Below are positions 1 to 4,207 of a DNA stretch of 6,565 bases, one piece after another. The notes under the pieces are model-generated. The model was not told the origin of the DNA and searched no databases. It saw nothing but the letters and a program-made list of their open reading frames with translations. How positions within the stretch are numbered: position 1 is the first letter of the stretch; every line of letters starts with the position of its first letter. A program made the translations under genes and the position numbers. The stretch is from contig CALMVM010000603.1 of the NCBI GenBank assembly GCA_937873255.1, forward strand, positions 1 through 6,565, given 5' to 3'. This DNA comes from an uncultured Verrucomicrobiota bacterium (GTDB taxonomy: Bacteria; Verrucomicrobiota; Verrucomicrobiia; Chthoniobacterales; SZAS-18).

Positions 1-1
1 A

Positions 2-658
2 GTCGCGCAGGGCGTCGTGTTGGGCGTGGGGGTGGACGCGATGCTCTTCGGCGTGGTGTGCGTGCTGGCGTGGTGTTGTTCGCGCGCCACGGCAGCGGAA
101 TGGCGTCTGCGCTGGCGGGACGGGCTCGGGCCGGTGTGGCGGGGAGTCTTGTATTCGATTGCGTTCCGGGTGGCGCTGATGGTGGTGACGTTCGTCGTCG
201 TCATCGCACTGGTCCTCCTGCACGTGGTGGACAAGAACGATGTGTCGCACTTCAGGCCGCAGGTCGAAAACGCGGTTTCCTTGCAGGCGCTCACGCACGA
301 CCGCGCGTTTTACTGGTGCGTGGTGACGCTGCTCAGCGCCTCGGCCGGTGTCTTCGAGGAAACCTGGCGCGGCGGGATGCTGGCGGGGTTGGCGGGGACG
401 TTCCCGCGCGCGTTCGGCGGACCCGTGGGCCGATGGATGGCGGTCGTGCCGGTGGCCGTGCTTTTCGGCCTTGGACACCTCTACATGGGCTGGCCGGCGG
501 TGACGCTGACGACCGGGCTCGGCCTCGCGCTCGGGGCGATCACCGTGTGGCACCGCACGATCTGGGACGCCGCCGTCGCGCACGCGCTTTTTGACGCCGG
601 CAGCTTTGCGATGCTGGCGTGGACGGTGCGGCAAAATCCGCAGTTGTTCGGGCAATAG
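2..658 (+). CDS. CPBP-family (CAAX/Rce1-like) intramembrane metalloprotease, 5'-truncated by the window edge
   Basis: This is a polytopic membrane protein with strongly hydrophobic segments at about residues 3-20, 45-70, 100-112, 139-152 and 160-177, counted from the GTG at 17. It matches the CPBP (ABI, PF02517) family: a paired-glutamate motif E114-E115...R118, the second motif FGLGH (F150, H154) and a late HALFD (H189, D193). In this family these residues bind the catalytic metal inside the membrane, and members cleave prenylated or leader peptides or protect against bacteriocins; the substrate here is unknown. The frame is open to the left edge with no stop before 17, and the residues there (VAQGV) continue a hydrophobic helix, so the true start is probably outside the window. 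The first motif is EETWR (EExxR), one residue shorter than the usual EExxxR, so activity is uncertain. The stop is TAG at 656-658. The C39-like peptidase gene follows 45 bases later on the same strand. Confidence 0.8.
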   Translation, partial: VAQGVVLGVGVDAMLFGVVCVLAWCCSRATAAEWRLRWRDGLGPVWRGVLYSIAFRVALMVVTFVVVIALVLLHVVDKNDVSHFRPQVENAVSLQALTHDRAFYWCVVTLLSASAGVFEETWRGGMLAGLAGTFPRAFGGPVGRWMAVVPVAVLFGLGHLYMGWPAVTLTTGLGLALGAITVWHRTIWDAAVAHALFDAGSFAMLAWTVRQNPQLFGQ

Positions 659-703
659 CCGTCGTGGCAAAATCTCCCGGTTGCCCGACATCCCATCATT
701 TTT

Positions 704-2176
704 ATGAACCGCCGCCTTCCGATCTCGTGCGCCTGCGTCGCGGGCGCGTTGCTCCTGTGGCGAAGCCCGCTCGCCGCCCAAACCTCGCCCGCGCCGACCG
801 CCGCCAGCAGCCCGAGCACGACGCTCGACGCCTGGCTGACCTCGCTGACCCTCTGGCAAACCACCCCCGAACAGGTCCCCAACGGCCGCGCGATGGGCCT
901 GCACTGGGTTTCCAACGCGCACGACGCCGCCCGCACGGACAAAGGCTCGCTCACCCTGCGCGGCCTGCCCGTCGCGGAAATGATCATCCGTTTCTCGCCC
1001 GTCGCCAGCAACGGCACCGGCCCCGCCGCCAGCCCCGGGATCGCGCCCGCGCCGTCCGCTGCCGCCAACGCCAACGGAAAGACCGTCGTCTCGGGCCTCC
1101 AGATTTCGATCTACAACCGGGGCGACGCCGGCGACCTGGACCAGAAGCGCTTCGACGCGCTCGTCGAGCAGGCGAAAACCTCGCTCAATACCCTCACCGG
1201 GGTCGCCTCCGTGGAACGTGGCGTCGACAACACCAGCGCCGTGCAAAGCCGGGGCCTCGTGTGGACCACGCCGACGAGCCGGTTCCTGCTCGAATGGAGC
1301 GCGACACCCGCGAATCAGGTCAAGAACATCGCGTACCGCGCGGAGTTTGTGCGCCTGAAAGTCACGCCCGCGCTCGACCAACCCAAAACTGCCCTGGAAC
1401 AGATGCGCGCTGCGTCGAGCCCGGCCTCCACCGGCACGAAAACCGTGACGGTGCGCGCCGCCGATTTGCCCGCGCGCGTGGTCAAGGACGCCGACGGCGG
1501 CGATTGGCTGCCGAAAATCCCGATGGTGGACCAGGGCCAGAAGGGATATTGCGTGACGGCCGCCACCGAACGCGTGCTGCGTTACTACGGCGTGGACGTG
1601 GACCAGAACGAACTCGCCCAGATCGCCAACACCGCGACGACCGGCGGCACGAGCATCAACGAAATGGTCGCGGCGCTCAAGCGGCTGGCGGGCCGTTTCC
1701 GGGTCAACGTCGTCACCGAGAACGAACTGACGTACAACGATTTCATGCGCGAGATCAGCGACTATAACCGCGTCGCGCGCAACCCACCGAAGGGTACGGC
1801 CGCCGTCACGCCCATCGACACGCGCAGCGACGTGCTTTCCTACGACATGGTGCTCAGCCAGATGAACGGCGAGATCCTGCGCGAATCGCGCACGAAGCTC
1901 AACCCGGCGTACGTGACGAAGTTCGAGCGCGACATCCAGGGGCACATCGCGCGGGGCATCCCGCTGTTGTGGTCGGTGTCGTTGGGTTTGCTGCCGGAAC
2001 CCAAGCTCCCCGAGCAAGCGCGCGGGGGTCACATGCGGCTCATCATCGGTTACAACGCCAAGACAAAGGAAGTGTACTATTCGGACACTTGGGGCATGGG
2101 CCACGAGTTGAAGAAGATGCCGCTGGCCGACGCGTGGACGATCACGGACGGGTTGTTCACGTTGGAGCCGATCTAG
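704..2176 (+). CDS. Secreted C39-like (papain-fold) cysteine peptidase with unknown N-terminal domain
   Basis: The 490-residue product starts at ATG 704 with a Sec-type signal: MNRR, a hydrophobic core around residues 7-19, then SPLAAQ with likely cleavage near residue 25. An Ala/Pro/Ser-rich linker follows. Residues about 40-240 form a domain I do not recognise (motifs NGRAMGLHW, LRGLPVAEMIIRF, SIYNRGDAGDLD). The C-terminal part from about 265 looks like a C39-type papain-like peptidase. Q277 lies six residues before C283 (VDQGQKGYCVTAA), the same spacing as papain Q19/C25, and H443 (GGHMRLIIGY) and D461 (YYSDTWG) complete the expected triad. It probably acts in the periplasm or outside the cell. 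No ABC transporter domain is present, so it is not a classical bacteriocin-exporter C39 protein. No convincing Shine-Dalgarno precedes the ATG. It may be cotranscribed with the CPBP gene. The peptidase call is firm at fold level; the substrate is unknown. Confidence 0.82.
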   Translation: MNRRLPISCACVAGALLLWRSPLAAQTSPAPTAASSPSTTLDAWLTSLTLWQTTPEQVPNGRAMGLHWVSNAHDAARTDKGSLTLRGLPVAEMIIRFSPVASNGTGPAASPGIAPAPSAAANANGKTVVSGLQISIYNRGDAGDLDQKRFDALVEQAKTSLNTLTGVASVERGVDNTSAVQSRGLVWTTPTSRFLLEWSATPANQVKNIAYRAEFVRLKVTPALDQPKTALEQMRAASSPASTGTKTVTVRAADLPARVVKDADGGDWLPKIPMVDQGQKGYCVTAATERVLRYYGVDVDQNELAQIANTATTGGTSINEMVAALKRLAGRFRVNVVTENELTYNDFMREISDYNRVARNPPKGTAAVTPIDTRSDVLSYDMVLSQMNGEILRESRTKLNPAYVTKFERDIQGHIARGIPLLWSVSLGLLPEPKLPEQARGGHMRLIIGYNAKTKEVYYSDTWGMGHELKKMPLADAWTITDGLFTLEPI

Positions 2177-2221
2177 GAAACGAAATGGGCCACACCAAGA
2201 CCTATTTTTAAGCGTCATTAG

Positions 2222-2241
2222 GAGTTTACTGCCTGTTAGGC
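2222..2241 (+). other. Candidate left boundary of a cassette array: core site GTTAGGC (attI-like or attC 3' remnant)
   Basis: GTTAGGC at 2235-2241 is a perfect match to the integron core consensus GTTRRRY and lies 20 bases before the first cassette-like gene. Upstream of it, GAGTTTACT (2222-2230) matches GAGTTTAGT at 3621-3629, which precedes the GTTGGAT core of the last site, so these look like corresponding L'-R' ends. No RYYYAAC partner is visible to the left. The site is therefore either an attI-like insertion point or an attC that has lost its left half. GCCT-gtt-AGGC (2231-2241) is a short palindrome. A 7-base core alone is weak evidence; the shared upstream motif and the context raise it. 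Confidence 0.38.
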
Positions 2242-2260
2242 CATCGAAGGCACCATTCCA

Positions 2261-2785
2261 ATGGCATCGTTTTTTCGGACTTACCGCATAACGTCCAGCG
2301 GTGAACGCATCGACGGAGTATTTGCAATGGCGTTCATCCGAAACTTCGAGTACCACCTGACACACATCAGCATCTATCGCGACGGCATGGTCGATTGCTG
2401 GGGACTGGTCACGTTCGAGCAATTCAAGCAGAAGGTCCGCTCCAAATGGGTTGTCACTCAACCACCACAAGACGCGAAGGTCAGTGTTTCGTTCTTGGCG
2501 TCCTTTACGGCCACGGATGCTTCCTATTGGATTGAGCCAGAAGAGTTCATCCGTGAAGTCGCCGACGAGATTGAGGGATTGAACGGACGGCCCACATCAA
2601 GGGATCGGTGCTCAGCAGCGTGGCACGCCTACGAGGAGTCGCCCGCGAATGCCACGAAGGAAGCTTTGCGACTGGCTTACGAAGAAGTTCCTGCTCACAA
2701 CCGGAGGTTTATTCTGGGCGACATGGACCGCAAAGATCACCCTATCCGCCGCGTCTTGTATCCCGAGCAATATCTACAGGTCTAA
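2261..2785 (+). CDS. Conserved-looking hypothetical protein, cassette-borne
   Basis: The product has 174 residues, is soluble, and has no signal peptide or membrane segment. I do not recognise the family with confidence. The N-terminal half carries a compact pattern: FIRNFEYHL (about 25-33), then ISIYRDGMVDCWGLVTFEQF (about 36-55), then WVVTQPP. This suggests a small beta-rich domain with conserved Asp, Cys and Trp. The C-terminal half is helical and charged, with EEFIREVADEIEGLNG and a Cys-containing segment near 116. The start chosen is ATG 2261, preceded by GAAGG at 2246-2250 with 10-base spacing; ATG 2327 is an alternative that would remove the first 22 residues. The start lies 20 bases after the GTTAGGC core, and the TAA stop (2783-2785) overlaps the RYYYAAC box of the next site, as is typical of integron cassette genes. 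G+C is about 53% over three counted lines, well below the upstream gene. Confidence 0.75.
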   Translation: MASFFRTYRITSSGERIDGVFAMAFIRNFEYHLTHISIYRDGMVDCWGLVTFEQFKQKVRSKWVVTQPPQDAKVSVSFLASFTATDASYWIEPEEFIREVADEIEGLNGRPTSRDRCSAAWHAYEESPANATKEALRLAYEEVPAHNRRFILGDMDRKDHPIRRVLYPEQYLQV

Positions 2786-2882
2786 CCACGCGCCCCGACG
2801 AGCAGAGGCCGGCGCGCGGCTCTTCTCTATACTCCAGCCTTGATTTGGCCAAGCTCTGTCGCTGAGCCTGCATTCGTCAGGC
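2780..2882 (+). repeat. attC-like recombination site, middle copy (degenerate right core)
   Basis: The left core GTCTAAC (2780-2786) fits RYYYAAC. The right core is GTCAGGC (2876-2882), one base off GTTRRRY. The first 31 bases from AAC (2784-2814) match 3551-3581 at 25/31 positions without gaps. Near the right end, TCGCT (2859) and CTGCAT (2868) recur at the same 9-base spacing in the later copy (3604, 3613), while the middle differs in length by 22 bases. That is the attC pattern of conserved ends and variable centre. CGA-g-CAGAG (2799-2807) pairs with CTCTGTCG (2854-2861), giving 8 base pairs with one unpaired G in the left arm, resembling the extrahelical base of attC L''. CGCGCC (2789-2794) and GGCGCG (2811-2816) offer an alternative local stem. 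Relative to the later copy, about 10 bases (CTGAGTTTAG) are missing just before the right core, which may impair function. Confidence 0.5.
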
Positions 2883-2917
2883 ATGCCTCGTCTGTCCAGT
2901 GCTTGCCAGGCAACTCG

Positions 2918-2936
2918 GGAGCGAGTATTTTGCTCC
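2918..2936 (+). promoter_or_regulatory. Small hairpin directly before the antitoxin start
   Basis: GGAGC (2918-2922) and GCTCC (2932-2936) are perfect inverted arms around a 9-base A/T-rich loop, ending 2 bases before the antitoxin ATG at 2939. The left arm contains the only Shine-Dalgarno-like purine run (GGGAG, 2917-2921) in this leader. The hairpin could be an operator half-site pair for autoregulation by the antitoxin/toxin complex, or could affect translation initiation. A 5-base-pair stem occurs by chance fairly often in GC-rich DNA. Confidence 0.25.
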
Positions 2937-2938
2937 TC

Positions 2939-3196
2939 ATGCCTGCCACCGCCGACCAGCTTTTCTTGCAAGCTTTGTCGCTCCCACCGGAGGACCGTGC
3001 CGAGTTGACCGACCGGCTCGTCGCCAGCGCCGCTGAAGCGATTGCCCCCGAGATCGAGCGCACCCACTTGGCCGAAGTACGCCGCCGCATCGCACGCGTC
3101 GAGGCAGGCGAGGCGCAGCTGATCCCTGGCGAACAGGTTTTGGCCGAGGGCCGCACCATGCTGGCTCGCCTCGCTGCCGAGCAGCGGCAACGCTGA
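2939..3196 (+). CDS. Addiction-module antitoxin, PF09720-type (ParD-like role)
   Basis: The product has 85 residues, close to the usual size of this antitoxin family. Family features visible are the N-terminal hydrophobic segment LFLQALSL followed by LPPEDRAELTDRLVAS (about 15-30), a central EIERTHLAEVRRRIARVEAG helix (about 39-58), and the C-terminal IPGEQVLAEGR (about 62-72) that in this family leads into the toxin-binding end. It should neutralise the toxin encoded 17 bases downstream and probably represses the shared promoter. The start is ATG 2939 because homology begins there. The frame is open further left to a TTG at 2840, but that extension crosses the attC-like site and has no family character. 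No good Shine-Dalgarno is at optimal distance; a small hairpin (2918-2936) abuts the start. No membrane or export signal is seen. Confidence 0.85.
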   Translation: MPATADQLFLQALSLPPEDRAELTDRLVASAAEAIAPEIERTHLAEVRRRIARVEAGEAQLIPGEQVLAEGRTMLARLAAEQRQR

Positions 3197-3213
3197 GCTG
3201 GCCCCTCGCGCTG

Positions 3214-3537
3214 ATGTTGTCCGCTTTCCAGTTCGATCCAGAAGCGCGGACCGAGTACCACGAGGCCATCCGACATTACGCGACGCAGACCAAGGACGCC
3301 GAGGTGGCAGCCCGGTTTGTGGCAGCCGTCGAGTCAGGATTGGCTGCCGTCTGTGCCGCGCCGGAAATGTGGCGCGTGATCGAGCCGCCGGATGTGCGCC
3401 GTTACGTACTCCGACGGTTTCCCTTCGTGCTCTACTACCGTTACCAGACGGCGCAGAGTTTGGTGATCGTTTACGCCGTCATGCACACCAGCCGGCAGCC
3501 TGATTACTGGCGAGAACGGTTGCCTTCCTCGCCGTAA
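3214..3537 (+). CDS. ParE/RelE-superfamily toxin (type II toxin-antitoxin)
   Basis: The 107-residue product matches the ParE_toxin (PF05016) pattern: FDPEARTEYHEAIRHYA (about 7-23), the helix ARFVAAVESGLAAV (33-46), P50...W53RVIEP, then the core strands VRRYVLRRFPFVLYYR (61-76) and the C-terminal strand VIVYAVMHTSRQPDYWRER (84-102). In this superfamily the conserved arginines and the H91...R94...YWR end are typical. Members either poison DNA gyrase or cleave ribosome-bound mRNA; the sequence does not tell which. The ATG at 3214 follows the antitoxin TGA by 17 bases with no evident Shine-Dalgarno, suggesting translational coupling and lower toxin yield. The TAA stop (3535-3537) is 9 bases before the left core of the next attC-like site, so the pair fills its cassette tightly. 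Confidence 0.87.
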   Translation: MLSAFQFDPEARTEYHEAIRHYATQTKDAEVAARFVAAVESGLAAVCAAPEMWRVIEPPDVRRYVLRRFPFVLYYRYQTAQSLVIVYAVMHTSRQPDYWRERLPSSP

Positions 3538-3546
3538 CATCGGCAC

Positions 3547-3637
3547 GCCCAACAATACGCTCCGGCGAACAGAGGCCGGCGTTCAGTCCCTTCTATAAAT
3601 GCTTCGCTCCGACTGCATCTGAGTTTAGTCGTTGGAT
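3547..3637 (+). repeat. attC-like recombination site, right-hand copy
   Basis: The left core GCCCAAC (3547-3553) fits RYYYAAC and the right core GTTGGAT (3631-3637) fits GTTRRRY; total length is 91 bases, within the normal attC range. After the left core the sequence continues AATACGCTCC, a style common in attC left ends. GAGTTTAGT (3621-3629) before the right core resembles the L' side of Vibrio cholerae repeats from memory. GCGAA (3565-3569) pairs with TTCGC (3603-3607), at the same alignment column as the stem in the middle copy. Within the left arm, ACGC (3557-3560) pairs with GCGT (3579-3582). L''/L' complementarity next to the cores is poor (little beyond CTC/GAG), which limits confidence. 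The right half also encodes the end of the convergent MocA-like gene. Confidence 0.5.
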
Positions 3638-4207
3638 CATCTTCCCGTACTGTTCGCGCGTGTCGATATCGGTCGCCGCTTCGGGCACCGGGATGGCGGT
3701 GACACGGGCGGCGTGACGTTGCAGGATCGGCTTCGCTCCGGTGGCGTCGGGCAGCGCGGCGAGTTCGTCGAAATGCTCGCGGCCGAACACCGCCGGCACG
3801 CCGAGCGTTTCGTTGTAAGCGGCGGCGGCGATGGAATGAATCCGCCCACCGTCCCAGGCGTGTATCAGGTGTTCCAACGCGGACCTGTCAACAAAGGGTT
3901 GGTCGCACAACGTCAGCAGGACGGCGTCGGCGTCATTTTGCAAGGCTTCCATACCTAGGCGCACGGAGCTTCCCATCCCGCGCTCCCAGGCCGGGTTGAC
4001 CACGATCTGCACGTCGAGTCCCACGAGTTCCGCGCGGAGAACTTCCGCGCCCGCGCCGAGCACGACCACCACCGGGCGGCAAACGGTGGCGAGCGCCGTT
4101 TCCGCCGCGCGTCGCAAGAGCGTTTTGCCTTCGTAAACGAGAAGCTGCTTGTGCGATCCCAACCGCGTGGAACCGCCCGCCGCCAGGACGATGCACGCGA
4201 CGCTCAC
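3593..4207 (-). CDS. MocA-like nucleotidyltransferase (molybdenum cofactor cytidylyltransferase family)
   Basis: The 204-residue, single-domain GT-A nucleotidyltransferase (PF12804 type) has LAAGGSTRLGSHKQLL at 8-23 (nucleotide-binding loop with R15 and K20), NPAWERGMGSS at 71-81, CDQPF at 101-105 (metal-binding Asp), GVPAVF at 136-141, TGAKPIL at 156-162 and DIDT at 180-183. The loop favours the MocA/CTP type over MobA/GTP, so it may attach CMP to molybdopterin-Mo for enzymes such as xanthine dehydrogenase; no such enzyme is in the window, so specificity is inferred. It starts with GTG at 4207, confirmed by the nearby LAAGG motif. The GTG overlaps the TGA of the RND pump gene as GTGA (4204-4207), implying coupled translation. 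The stop is TAG (3593-3595). Codons for the last 14 residues (3596-3637) lie in the attC-like element, so the native C-terminus may have ended near DIDTREQY and been extended or replaced. Confidence 0.83.
   Translation of the reverse strand: MSVACIVLAAGGSTRLGSHKQLLVYEGKTLLRRAAETALATVCRPVVVVLGAGAEVLRAELVGLDVQIVVNPAWERGMGSSVRLGMEALQNDADAVLLTLCDQPFVDRSALEHLIHAWDGGRIHSIAAAAYNETLGVPAVFGREHFDELAALPDATGAKPILQRHAARVTAIPVPEAATDIDTREQYGKMIQRLNSDAVGAKHL

Larger units (their letters stand above)
2236..3631 (+). mobile_element. Candidate two-cassette CALIN (attC cluster without integrase)
   Basis: Two units share the same plan: a gene or gene pair on +, followed at once by an attC-like element. Unit 1 is about 2236-2876 (hypothetical gene plus site 2780-2882). 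Unit 2 is about 2877-3631 (toxin-antitoxin pair plus site 3547-3637). Boundaries assume crossover after the G of the core GTTRRRY. The block has lower GC than the flanks over its first gene, and it lies between convergent chromosomal genes. Toxin-antitoxin cassettes are well known in large chromosomal integrons, where they stabilise arrays. No integrase, transposase or terminal inverted repeat of an insertion sequence is visible. Alternatives are two unrelated genes separated by a dispersed hairpin repeat, or a single immobile unit, because the middle site has a degenerate core. Confidence 0.5.

Noticed and set aside
659..703. Promoter or terminator between the CPBP and peptidase genes
   Set aside because: The 45-base gap has no convincing -35/-10 pair, no hairpin with T-run and no clear Shine-Dalgarno.
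619..1767. Long + strand open frame (about 382 codons) in a second frame across the C39-like gene
   Set aside because: The translation is Arg/Pro/Gly/Ala-rich without domains. It is the usual GC-driven shadow of the peptidase gene, which has a signal peptide and catalytic residues in its own frame.
2789..2816. Rho-independent terminator after the hypothetical gene
   Set aside because: A GC stem can form, but no T-run follows it, and the same sequence is better explained as the left arm of the repeated attC-like element.
2840..2938. Extended antitoxin N-terminus from a TTG at 2840
   Set aside because: The added 33 residues are encoded by the attC-like site and leader, have no resemblance to the antitoxin family, and the family homology begins at ATG 2939.
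2827..3276. Antisense open frames opposite the toxin-antitoxin pair
   Set aside because: The + strand frames have clear PF09720 and ParE family character; the antisense translations are Ser/Arg-rich without motifs.
2784..3581. CRISPR array
   Set aside because: Only two copies of the repeat, about 770 bases apart with genes between them; no regular spacers or cas genes.
2177..3640. Insertion sequence or transposon remnant
   Set aside because: No transposase fragment, terminal inverted repeat or target-site duplication could be found. The repeated elements are direct repeats behind genes, which fits cassettes better.
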